DNA of 64,000 nucleotides. Source: Planotetraspora silvatica. Lineage in GTDB: Bacteria; Actinomycetota; Actinomycetes; Streptosporangiales; Streptosporangiaceae. The notes below the pieces were generated by a model. That model saw only the letters and a program-made list of their open reading frames with translations, ran no database searches and was not told the DNA's origin. The stretch covers positions 1 through 64,000 of the forward strand of contig NZ_BOOQ01000028.1 of NCBI RefSeq assembly GCF_016863315.1. Reading direction: 5' to 3'. Of the stretch, positions 9,430 to 17,359 are shown piece after piece. The first letter of the stretch is position 1. Each line of letters begins with the position of its first letter. Made by a program: the position numbers and the translations under genes.

Positions 9430-10487
9430 TCTCGCTCAGCGGTCTGACCAAGGAGTTCCCCGGAGGTGTCCGGGCGATCGACTCCCTCGATCTCGAGATC
9501 CGCGACGGCGAGTTCTTCGCCCTGCTCGGCCCCTCGGGGTGCGGGAAGACGACGTTGTTGCGGACCATCGCCGGCCTGGAAACCCCGACATCAGGAAATG
9601 TCGGGATCGGGGGGACCGACGTGACCGGGTTGCCCCCCGGACGGCGCGACGTCGCGATGGTCTTCCAGGACTACGCGCTGTTCCCCCACATGGACGTCAC
9701 GACCAACATCGCCTATCCCCTGCGGATCAAGAAGGTCTCCCGGGCGAGGCGGGAGGCCAAGGCGGCCGAGACCGCCTCCCGTCTCAGCCTCTCCGAACTG
9801 CTGGCGCGCAGGCCCGCACAGTTGTCCGGCGGCCAGCAGCAGCGGGTCGCCCTGGCCAGGGCCATCGCCAGCCGCCCCCAGGTGTTCCTGTTCGACGAGC
9901 CGCTGTCGAACCTCGACGCCCGCCTGCGCCTGGAGGCGCGGACGTTCCTCAAGCGCCTCCAGCGTGAGCTCGCGGTGACCACCGTCTTCGTGACGCACGA
10001 CCAGGGAGAGGCGCTCGCGCTCGCCGATCGGATCGCCGTCATGAACGCCGGGCGGATCACGCAGGTCGGCACGCCGTCCGAGGTCTTCCACCGGCCCGCC
10101 GACCCCTTCGTGGCCGGTTTCATCGGCTCCACCCCCATGAACCTGCTGCCCGCCTCGGCCGAAGGGGGCGAGTTGCACGTCGCCGGCGCCGTGCTCCCCC
10201 TCCCTCGCGACATCCCGGACGGTCCTCTCGTGTACGGCCTACGGCCGGAATATGCGGATCTATCACAATCCGCACCGGTCGGGAGGCGGGACGCCTTCTC
10301 GGGGAAGGTAGCCGTCGTGGAGAATCTCGGCACCGCCCACCTCGTCACGCTCGAGTCGGGGGACCTGCTGATCCAGGTCGTCGTACCGGAGGGAGACGAG
10401 CCCGCCGTCGGCGCGTCCGCCTGGGCCGCCCCCCGTCCCGGCCGCGCCCTCCTCTACCGCGACGACCGACTCCTCACGGGGGCCTGA
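9426..10487 (+). CDS. Sugar ABC transporter ATPase (MalK/UgpC type)
   Basis: This is the ATP-hydrolysing subunit of the importer, 353 residues. Walker A GPSGCGKTT, Q-loop VFQDYALFPH, signature LSGGQQQR, Walker B VFLFDEPLSNLDARLR and the H-loop VFVTHDQGEA are all intact. The C-terminal ~110 residues form the TOBE/OB regulatory region of MalK-like proteins, so sugar-specific rather than peptide transport is expected. It starts with GTG 9426, overlapping the permease stop by 4 bp. Many actinomycete sugar importers lack their own ATPase and share MsiK; this one has its own. Confidence 0.93.
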   Translation: MISLSGLTKEFPGGVRAIDSLDLEIRDGEFFALLGPSGCGKTTLLRTIAGLETPTSGNVGIGGTDVTGLPPGRRDVAMVFQDYALFPHMDVTTNIAYPLRIKKVSRARREAKAAETASRLSLSELLARRPAQLSGGQQQRVALARAIASRPQVFLFDEPLSNLDARLRLEARTFLKRLQRELAVTTVFVTHDQGEALALADRIAVMNAGRITQVGTPSEVFHRPADPFVAGFIGSTPMNLLPASAEGGELHVAGAVLPLPRDIPDGPLVYGLRPEYADLSQSAPVGRRDAFSGKVAVVENLGTAHLVTLESGDLLIQVVVPEGDEPAVGASAWAAPRPGRALLYRDDRLLTGA

Positions 10488-10489
10488 GG

Positions 10490-11743
10490 ATGGCCTGGAT
10501 CACGGGAGCGCCCGGAGAGACGATCCGGGGGACGTGGACGCTCGACGACCGGATCTCCGGCCCGGTCAAGGAGGTGGCGTTCGAGATCCCCGCCGGCACC
10601 GCCGCCCTCACGGTACGGCTCGGCCATGACAGCTCGGCGGGGGTGCTCGACCTCGGCTGCTCGGGCCCGGACGGCTTCCGCGGCTGGTCGGGCGGGGCCC
10701 GCACCGAGTACACGATCGGCCCCCTGTGGGCGACCCCCGGCTACCTTCCCGGCGACGTCGAGCCCGGCGTCTGGCGGGTGCTGATCGGCCTTCATCGCAT
10801 CCCCCTCGAGGGCATGCCGTACGAGATCACGGTGATCGCCCACCCGCGGCCGCCGGCCGCTCCGCGCGACCATCCGAGCCGGTGCAAGCGAGCACCCCGT
10901 GACCCGCACCGGCAGCCCGCCGCCACGCGCCGGGGCCTGCCCTCGCTCGACGGGTTCCACTGGCTGGCCGGGGACCTCCACGCCCACACGCATCACTCGG
11001 ACGGCTCGCTCAGCGTCTACGAACTTGGGTGCTTCGCGGCCGACCGCGGCCTCGACTTCCTCGCCGTCACCGACCACAACACGGTCAGCCACCACGCCGA
11101 CCTGGCCTCCGGGTCGGCGCTCGCCGGCATCCTGCTCGTTCCCGGGCAGGAGGTCACCACCGATCTCGGCCACGCCAACGCGCTGGGCGACATCGGCTGG
11201 GTCGACTTCCGGCGCCCGCCCGACGAGTGGGCCCGTGCCGTGGAGGACCGGGGCGGAGTGTTGTCGGTCAACCATCCCCTGGCGGCCGACTGCGCCTGGC
11301 GGCACCCGTTCGGCAACCGGCCGAGGACGGCCGAGCTGTGGCACTGGAGCTGGTGGGACCGGACATGGGGCGCGCCGCTCGCCTGGGGGCAGGCCTGGAC
11401 GGACGACCTCGTCGTCGTGGGAGGCGGGGACTTCCACCGGCCGGAGGACGGGCACCCGCCGGGGGCTCCCACGACGTGGGTGCTCGCCGACTCGGCGTGC
11501 GACGGCGCGGACAAGGTCGTGCGGGCGGTGGCCGACGGCCGCACCGCGGTGTCGGCGTCGCCCGACGGGCCGCTGCTGCTCCGGCACGGGGAGGAGTTCC
11601 TCGTGGCCGGCGGGGACGGGCTCGTGTTGTGGGGTCCGGAGATGCGGCGGGTCATCCGCGGGGATCGCGTGCTGGTGCCGGCCCGGCCGGGCGTCCATCG
11701 GCTCGAGACGCCGGTGAACGAGGTGATGGCCCTGTGCACCTGA
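10490..11743 (+). CDS. PHP-domain metallohydrolase (CehA/McbA-like)
   Basis: This is a predicted metal-dependent phosphoesterase of 417 residues. An N-terminal beta-rich domain (~1-130) precedes a PHP domain with the expected ligand motifs: GDLHAHTHHSDG (~163-174), VTDHNTVSHH, LGHANALG, VNHPLAADC and GGGDFHRPEDG. No signal peptide is visible, so it should act in the cytoplasm. It begins 2 bp after the ATPase stop. PHP enzymes of the CehA/McbA group often accompany sugar ABC operons, but their substrates are mostly unknown. I infer that it processes a phosphorylated or ester-linked form of the imported glycan. Confidence 0.82.
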   Translation: MAWITGAPGETIRGTWTLDDRISGPVKEVAFEIPAGTAALTVRLGHDSSAGVLDLGCSGPDGFRGWSGGARTEYTIGPLWATPGYLPGDVEPGVWRVLIGLHRIPLEGMPYEITVIAHPRPPAAPRDHPSRCKRAPRDPHRQPAATRRGLPSLDGFHWLAGDLHAHTHHSDGSLSVYELGCFAADRGLDFLAVTDHNTVSHHADLASGSALAGILLVPGQEVTTDLGHANALGDIGWVDFRRPPDEWARAVEDRGGVLSVNHPLAADCAWRHPFGNRPRTAELWHWSWWDRTWGAPLAWGQAWTDDLVVVGGGDFHRPEDGHPPGAPTTWVLADSACDGADKVVRAVADGRTAVSASPDGPLLLRHGEEFLVAGGDGLVLWGPEMRRVIRGDRVLVPARPGVHRLETPVNEVMALCT

Positions 11744-11851
11744 CCCCCGCCGCACCTGGCACGGCCTTTGCGGGAAGGCAGGCGTGATCACACCGGCATC
11801 GTGGGAAGGTCACGTGGCAGCCGGGGAAGCCCGCGTGACGGTGGGGGGACG

Positions 11852-13009
11852 GTGACGGGCGTGGACGTGGTGAAGGTGGCCGTCGTGGGCCTGGGCGTGG
11901 CCGGTCAGGTCGTCTACCTGCCGCTGCTGGCGCGGCGTCGCGACATCTTCCGAGTCTCCGCCGTCTGCGATCTCGACCGCGAGCACGCGGAGAACGTGGG
12001 GCGCGACATCGGCGCCACGGCGTTCGACGACCCGATCGCCATGATGGACAGGGGCGGATTCGACGCGCTGATCGTCTTGACCGGCGGGTCCCACGGGCCG
12101 CTCGTGAAGGCGGCCCTCGACCGCGGCTACTGGGTGCTCTCCGAGAAGCCGCTGGCCTACAGCCTGGCCGAGCTGAAGGGCATCCCCGGGGACGCCCGGC
12201 TCATGGTGGCCTACATGAAGCAGTACGACCCGGCGTCGCAACGCATGCTGGACGCGCTGCACGAGGTGGGCGGACCGGCCGCGATCCGCCATTTCGACGT
12301 CACCGTGCTGCACCCGTCGGACGAGTCGCAACTGCTGTTCGCCAGGGCACGCGTGACCAGGCCCTCGCCCGACCGGCTGGCACCGTACGCGGAGGCCGAC
12401 GAGCGGGCGCTCACCGCCGCGGTCGGGGCGTCGTCGGAGCGGCTGCGGCGCCTGTACGCCCGGGTCGTGCTGGGCAGCATCTGCCACGACCTGTCCCTCA
12501 TGCGGATGTTCACCGGCCCGCCCGACACGGTGGACCACGTGTCGGTGTGGCCCGTCGACGCCTTCCCGCCGTCCGTCGAGGTGAGCGGGACGCTGCGCGG
12601 CAGCGGTTCCGGCAGGTACGGCATCCGCTGGCACCATCTGCCCAGTTATCCCGCGTACCACGAGACCGTGCTGGTGCACCACGAGCACGGCTCGCTGGAG
12701 CTGGAGTTCCCCTCCCCCTACCTCCTGAACGCCCCGACCACCCTCACCTGCCTGTCGCGGGTCGGCACGACCGAGCGGCGGACGGTCTACCGTGACGTGG
12801 CGGAGGCGTTCGAACGGCAACTCGTCGCCTTCCATCGGTTCGTCACCCAGGAGGAACGCCCTCTGACCGGGCTCGAGGGCGCCGTGGAGGACATCGTCAC
12901 CGCCCAGCGGATCATCCGCCGCTACGCCGAATGGGCCGGCATCCCCGTCAGCGGCGAATGCGTCGAGAGCGAGCGCACGCGTGAACCTGTTACCGACCCC
13001 CTCGGATGA
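11852..13009 (+). CDS. Gfo/Idh/MocA family oxidoreductase
   Basis: This is a predicted NAD(P)-dependent sugar oxidoreductase of 385 residues. The Rossmann motif VAVVGLGVAGQVVYLPLL is at the N-terminus. The family EKP motif occurs as LSEKPLAYSL, and CHDLSLMRMF supplies the usual active-site His/Asp region. The substrate is unknown. I chose GTG 11852 because a G-rich ribosome site lies just upstream; GTG 11861 is possible, and the longer ATG form at 11768 adds an Arg/Gly-rich stretch that looks non-coding. Its end overlaps the mannosidase start by 29 bp, so the two are probably coupled. Confidence 0.87.
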   Translation: MTGVDVVKVAVVGLGVAGQVVYLPLLARRRDIFRVSAVCDLDREHAENVGRDIGATAFDDPIAMMDRGGFDALIVLTGGSHGPLVKAALDRGYWVLSEKPLAYSLAELKGIPGDARLMVAYMKQYDPASQRMLDALHEVGGPAAIRHFDVTVLHPSDESQLLFARARVTRPSPDRLAPYAEADERALTAAVGASSERLRRLYARVVLGSICHDLSLMRMFTGPPDTVDHVSVWPVDAFPPSVEVSGTLRGSGSGRYGIRWHHLPSYPAYHETVLVHHEHGSLELEFPSPYLLNAPTTLTCLSRVGTTERRTVYRDVAEAFERQLVAFHRFVTQEERPLTGLEGAVEDIVTAQRIIRRYAEWAGIPVSGECVESERTREPVTDPLG

Positions 13010-15728
13010 TCGTCCAGAGATCGTCGTCGTCCCCCACACCCACTGGGACCGCGAGTGGTACCTCCCGTTCCAGCGGTTCCGGATGGGCCTGGTCGGGATG
13101 CTCGACGACGTCCTGTCCGCGATGGACGACGACCCCGCCTACCGGTTCACCATGGACGGCCAGCTCGCCGCCGTGGAGGACTACCTGGAGATCCGGCCCT
13201 CCCGGCGTGACGACATCGTCCGCTTCGTCACCGAGGGCCGGTTCGCCGTCGGCCCGTGGCTGATCCTCGCCGACGAGTTCCTCTGCTCCGGCGAGACCCT
13301 GATCCGCAACCTCGAGTACGGCATGCGCGGCTCGGCCGTCCTCGGCGGGGCGATGCGCGTCGGCTACCTTCCCGACCAGTTCGGGCACTGCGCCCAGATG
13401 CCGCAGATCCTGGCGTCCGCGGGACTGCGCCACGCCTGCCTGTGGCGCGGGGTCCCGGCGCACGTCGACCGGGACACGTTCGTCTGGACGGGCGCCGACG
13501 GCACCTCGGTGACGACCAGATACCTGCCCGGAGGGTACGGCAACGCCGTCGCGCTCCTCAGCGGCCCGCCCGACGGCCTGCCCGACCGCGTCGCCGCCTT
13601 CGCCTCCGCGATGGACGGCTGGCGCTCGGACGCCCTGCTGCTCGCGATGTACGGGGCCGACCACTCGGCCCCGTCCCGTGAGATCACCGCCGCAGGGCTG
13701 CGCGTCGCGACCCTCGGCGAGTTCATGGACACGGCCGCAAGCGCCGCCAAGGGCGCCGCCGACGGGGACGGCGGCCTTCCGCGGGTCGCCGGCGAGCTGA
13801 GGTCGCACGCGCGGGCCAACATCCTGCCCGGCGTGATCTCCGCTCGCGTGGGGCTGAAGCAGGCCATGGCCCGGGCCGAGCGGGTCATCACGCGATACGC
13901 CGAGCCGCTGTCCGCCCTGTGGCTCACCGACCGCTCGGCCTCCGCGCGCCTGCTCGATCTCGCCTGGCGGCGGGTCATCGCGTGCAGCGGGCACGACTCG
14001 GTGACCGGCTGCGGCGCCGACGAGACGGCGCAGCAGGTGGCCGCCAGGATCGCCGAGGCCGGGCAGATCGGCCAGGCCGTCGTCGACCTGGTCGGATCGT
14101 CCCTCGCCGCGTCGGCGGGCAAGGACGCGATCGTGGTCGTCAACCCCTCCCCGTTCGAGCGGTCCGGCCTCGTGCTCGCCGACCTCCCCGAGCGCAGCGC
14201 CACTCTCGTGGGCCCGGACGGCCGGGCCGTGCCCGTCCAGCGCCTGGAGCACGCCCCCACGCTCCTGGACGAGACCGTCATGGACGACCTCGGACGGTTG
14301 CTCGGCCGCGTGCACGAGCGGGAGCTGTTCGGCCACGAGATCGTCTCCTGGGCCGTGGAGCGGCCTCGCGAGGACGAGGGCGGCGTGTTCACCGTGACGG
14401 TCAGCCGCCACGCCTCGGGCGCGTACGCCTACGAGGACCTCCGCCAGGCGATCCTCGGCGCGGGGCCGGGGCCCTGGATCGTCAGGACCCTGGCGGAACC
14501 GGTCGTCACCGTCGCCGCCCATGTCACCGTGCCGCCTCTCGGCCGTTCGGTGCTGACCGCGCGCGCTCCGGTCTCCGGCGGCCCCCGGGCGGGCCTTCCC
14601 ACCGGAGCGATCCTCGAGGAGGAGGCGGACGGGGCCACGCTGGACAACGGGCTGCTGCGCGTCCGGGTCGCCGCCGACGGCACGCTGTCCCTGCGGAGCG
14701 CGGAGGGAGTCGAGGTCCACGGGGTCGGGCGCGTCGCCCACGGCGGTGACGTGGGCGACACCTACAACCACGCCCCACCGCCACGGGACCACGTGAGCGA
14801 CGTCCCCGCTCACGTGTCGGTCGAGGAGGTGCACACCGGGCCGCTCGTCTCGGTGCTCGACGTCGTCCGGGTCTACGAGTGGCCGGCGGACGAGCACGCG
14901 GCCTCCCAGGTGACCACCGACGTCCGGACCAGGGTCGAGTTGCGGGCGGGCGAGCCGTACGTGCGGTGTGAGGTGTCCATGGACGTCGTCTGCCGGGACC
15001 ACCGGATCAGGTGGCACGCCCCGCTGCCGTCCGGGGCGGCCGAGTCGTTCGCCGAGGGGCAGCTCGCCGTGGTCCGGCGTGGCCTGACGGCCGAGGGAGG
15101 CGGCGGAGAGGAGCCCGTGCCCACCTTCCCCGCGGAGTCGTTCGTCGCCGCGGGCGGGCTCGCGGTGTTGCTCGACCACGTCAGCGAATACGAGCTCGTC
15201 GGGGCGGAGGTCCCCCAGGTCGCGAGCGAACTGGCGCTCACGCTGGTCAGGTCGGTGGGCCTGCTGTCCGCCAATCGCAATTCCCACCGGGACGAGCCCG
15301 CCGGGCCGCAGGTGGCGACTCCCGCCGCCCAGTGTCCGGGGCCGTTCTCGACGCGCTTCGCCGTCCTCCCGTATGCGGGGACCTGGCACGAAGCGGAGTT
15401 GCCGCGTCTCGCGGAGGAGTTCCGGCACGAACTGCTCGCCGTCCCCGGCTCCGGGCCCTCAGTGGCCGCGTCCACGCGGCGGGGACTCATGATCAGCGGC
15501 GACGGGGTGATGATGGCGGCGTTGCGGGAGAGGGACGGATGGCTGGAGATCCGCCTGGTGGCCGAGCATCCGGTGGCCACCGCGGCTGTGATCCACGGGG
15601 GGTTCACCGGCGCGCGTCTCGCCGACGCGCTCGGTTCCCCCGCCGCCCCGCTGGATGTCACAGAAGGATCGGTACGGCTCCCGCTCCGTCCCTTCGAGAT
15701 AGCGACCGTTCAGATGTCGTGGTTGTAG
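12981..15728 (+). CDS. GH38 family alpha-mannosidase
   Basis: This is a predicted retaining alpha-mannosidase of 915 residues, cytoplasmic because no signal peptide is seen. The N-terminal GH38 domain begins PHTHWDREWYLPF (zinc ligands H21 and D23). D132 in GYLPDQFGHCAQMPQIL is the expected nucleophile and zinc ligand. CSGHDSVTGCGADE supplies the later zinc-site His. The middle helical and large C-terminal beta domains are present, so the length is normal for the bacterial MngB-like branch. The true substrate may be a mannosyl conjugate such as mannosylglycerate rather than a free oligosaccharide. It is the last gene of the sugar operon, converging on pup 49 bp away. Confidence 0.93.
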   Translation: MNLLPTPSDDRPEIVVVPHTHWDREWYLPFQRFRMGLVGMLDDVLSAMDDDPAYRFTMDGQLAAVEDYLEIRPSRRDDIVRFVTEGRFAVGPWLILADEFLCSGETLIRNLEYGMRGSAVLGGAMRVGYLPDQFGHCAQMPQILASAGLRHACLWRGVPAHVDRDTFVWTGADGTSVTTRYLPGGYGNAVALLSGPPDGLPDRVAAFASAMDGWRSDALLLAMYGADHSAPSREITAAGLRVATLGEFMDTAASAAKGAADGDGGLPRVAGELRSHARANILPGVISARVGLKQAMARAERVITRYAEPLSALWLTDRSASARLLDLAWRRVIACSGHDSVTGCGADETAQQVAARIAEAGQIGQAVVDLVGSSLAASAGKDAIVVVNPSPFERSGLVLADLPERSATLVGPDGRAVPVQRLEHAPTLLDETVMDDLGRLLGRVHERELFGHEIVSWAVERPREDEGGVFTVTVSRHASGAYAYEDLRQAILGAGPGPWIVRTLAEPVVTVAAHVTVPPLGRSVLTARAPVSGGPRAGLPTGAILEEEADGATLDNGLLRVRVAADGTLSLRSAEGVEVHGVGRVAHGGDVGDTYNHAPPPRDHVSDVPAHVSVEEVHTGPLVSVLDVVRVYEWPADEHAASQVTTDVRTRVELRAGEPYVRCEVSMDVVCRDHRIRWHAPLPSGAAESFAEGQLAVVRRGLTAEGGGGEEPVPTFPAESFVAAGGLAVLLDHVSEYELVGAEVPQVASELALTLVRSVGLLSANRNSHRDEPAGPQVATPAAQCPGPFSTRFAVLPYAGTWHEAELPRLAEEFRHELLAVPGSGPSVAASTRRGLMISGDGVMMAALRERDGWLEIRLVAEHPVATAAVIHGGFTGARLADALGSPAAPLDVTEGSVRLPLRPFEIATVQMSWL

Positions 15729-15777
15729 CCGGGCTCCCGCTCGATGGTCCGGCGGGCGCCCATCGTGGGACCCGCTT

Positions 15778-15987
15778 CTACTGCCCGCCCTTCTGGACGT
15801 AGCTCCGGACGAACTCCTCCGCGTTCTCCTCGAGAACCTCGTCGATCTCGTCGAGGATCGCGTCGACGTCGTCGGTGAGCTTCTCCTGACGCTCCTGGAC
15901 GTCCGGGGCCGCCTGCGCCTCGACCTCTTCGACGTCGTTCTCCTGGCGGCCGGTCTGCTTCTGACCGCCGGTGTCCTTGGTCGCCAT
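15778..15987 (-). CDS. pup: Prokaryotic ubiquitin-like protein Pup
   Basis: Pup is the small, largely disordered protein tag that directs substrates to the proteasome. The 69-residue product is acidic. Its central helix-forming region (VDAILDEIDEVLEENAEEFV) is the part that binds the coiled coil of Arc/Mpa. It ends YVQKGGQ, so the terminal Gln must be deamidated by Dop before PafA can use it. GGAGG lies 8 bases before ATG 15987, and a promoter is predicted upstream. Pup usually sits between dop and prcB. Here it is followed by the convergent GH38 gene and separated from dop by the kinase-like, cobB and phosphatase genes, so it probably has its own transcript. Confidence 0.98.
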   Translation of the reverse strand: MATKDTGGQKQTGRQENDVEEVEAQAAPDVQERQEKLTDDVDAILDEIDEVLEENAEEFVRSYVQKGGQ

Positions 15988-16022
15988 GGGTGCTACCTCC
16001 GCTACTCGGGGATGTCCCTCTC

Positions 16023-16050
16023 CCTATATTTTCCCCGAACCGGACGACAA
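16023..16050 (-). promoter_or_regulatory. Predicted pup promoter
   Basis: Reading leftward, TTGTCG (complement of 16045-16050) and TATAGG (complement of 16023-16028) are separated by 16 bases. The start point would fall ~30 bases before the pup ATG, leaving a short leader with the strong GGAGG site. Confidence 0.55.
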
Positions 16051-16388
16051 TTCGCGCGGAAGCCCCCACGATCTTTCTCCCCGGCCCGGGGACGTCCCGC
16101 CAGACAACCCTCTGCGTACCCCGAGCGCAACCCCCTGACCGGATAGCAGAGCTATCCGATTCTCCGGCCGGACCGGCCCCGGCCACCCGGTCCGGACAAG
16201 CTCGTTTACCCGAGGGTGCTGGCTGGAGTAAGCCCGAGAGCAGGCACAATGATCTCGGCACCGGCCTGCTGTAGATCGGATCGTTATGCCCGCCACACTG
16301 CCGTCCGGCATCCGGCGGCAGCCGTCCGGACCACAATGTGCAGAGATCTCGGGCCCACGGGGGCGGCTGGAGCGCGGACGGGGAACTG
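16051..16388. other. Intergenic region, pup / kinase-like gene, with small hairpin
   Basis: This is the divergent gap between the pup promoter and the pseudokinase gene. It holds a perfect 7-bp hairpin, CGGATAG/CTATCCG with a 5-base loop (16140-16158), that could be an operator half-site pair. No convincing -35/-10 pair for the rightward gene was found. Confidence 0.4.
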
Positions 16389-17357
16389 ATGGGAACAGAT
16401 CGGGCAGGAGACCTGCTCGGGGATCGGTACAGACTTGTGTCGCCCTTCCACCGGGAGGACGGCGGCGTCATGTGGCGGGCTCACGATTCACGGCTCAAGC
16501 GTGACGTGGTGGTCAGGGAAGTACGCCCGCCCGCCCATCTCGACGGATCCGATCTCCCCTCCGCGCGGCTCCACGCGCTCGGTGAGGCGCGCTCGGCGGC
16601 CCGGCTGGACCATCCGGCGATCGTCACCGTGCACGACCTTCTGGAGGACCAGGGCCGGCTCTGGATGGTGACCGAACTCCTGCGCGGCCTCACGCTGACG
16701 GAGACCGTGCGGCATCTGGGCAGGCTCCCGGTCCACTGGGCCGCCTGGGTCGGCTTCCAGCTCCTGGCCGGGATCCGGTACGCCCACGCGGCCGAGGTCC
16801 TGCACGACGGCATCAGGCCGTCCAGGGTCCTGCTGACCGAGGAACGCGTGGTGCTGACGGGCTTCGGGTTCGCCACGCCGGAGAACATGCCGGCGCCGCC
16901 CCCGTCGCCGTACGCCGCGCCTGAGCGGCTGCTCGGCCGCCGGCCGGACCAGGCGTCCGATCTGTGGTCGTTCGCGGCGACGCTGTACTACGGCGTGGAG
17001 GGCAGGCCTCCCTACCCGGCCGACGAGGTCCGCTCCGGCCGGACAGGCGAGCCTGAGGCCGTCACGGCGGCCTCAGGCGCATACGGCGACGCCGGGAGCG
17101 CTCCCGAGGACGCGTCCGCGGACCGGCCCGGAGGCTCGGTCCTGACCGCCGACGATCGCGGGGAGCCGGACCCGCCCCGCAAGGCGGGACCGCTGCGCCC
17201 GGTCCTCGAGGGCCTGCTCCGGGTGGACCCGGAGAGGCGGCTGACGGCCGAGGCGGCCACGGCCCTCCTCGTGGAGCTCCTGAAGAAGGAGGGCATCGCG
17301 GCCACGTTGCCCGGGCGCAGGACCGAGTCGCCCCTGCCGCCCTCCTTTACAAAGTAG
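16389..17357 (+). CDS. Serine/threonine kinase-fold protein, predicted pseudokinase
   Basis: The 322-residue product has the overall fold of a bacterial Ser/Thr kinase: GDRYRLVSPF start, C-helix Glu (E67 in GEARSAARLDHPAIV), hinge VTELLRG, APE motif (SPYAAPERLLG) and SDLWSFAATLYYGVEG. The catalytic residues are replaced. The beta-3 lysine is R43 (DVVVREV). The HRD loop reads HDGIRPSR, so the catalytic Asp is G141 and the Asn is R146. DFG reads GFG, with the Mg-binding Asp as G158. The Gly-rich loop is also degenerate. No membrane segment is present, and a disordered acidic insert spans ~205-260. It probably binds a partner or nucleotide without phosphorylating. It is transcribed away from pup, and its stop is 2 bp from that of cobB. 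The start at 16389 is a best guess. Confidence 0.85.
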   Translation: MGTDRAGDLLGDRYRLVSPFHREDGGVMWRAHDSRLKRDVVVREVRPPAHLDGSDLPSARLHALGEARSAARLDHPAIVTVHDLLEDQGRLWMVTELLRGLTLTETVRHLGRLPVHWAAWVGFQLLAGIRYAHAAEVLHDGIRPSRVLLTEERVVLTGFGFATPENMPAPPPSPYAAPERLLGRRPDQASDLWSFAATLYYGVEGRPPYPADEVRSGRTGEPEAVTAASGAYGDAGSAPEDASADRPGGSVLTADDRGEPDPPRKAGPLRPVLEGLLRVDPERRLTAEAATALLVELLKKEGIAATLPGRRTESPLPPSFTK

Positions 17358-17359
17358 AT

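Noticed and set aside
12990-15428. An 812-codon frame on the minus strand inside the mannosidase gene
   Set aside because: Antisense shadow of the GH38 gene with Arg/Gly/Asp-rich sequence and no ribosome site.
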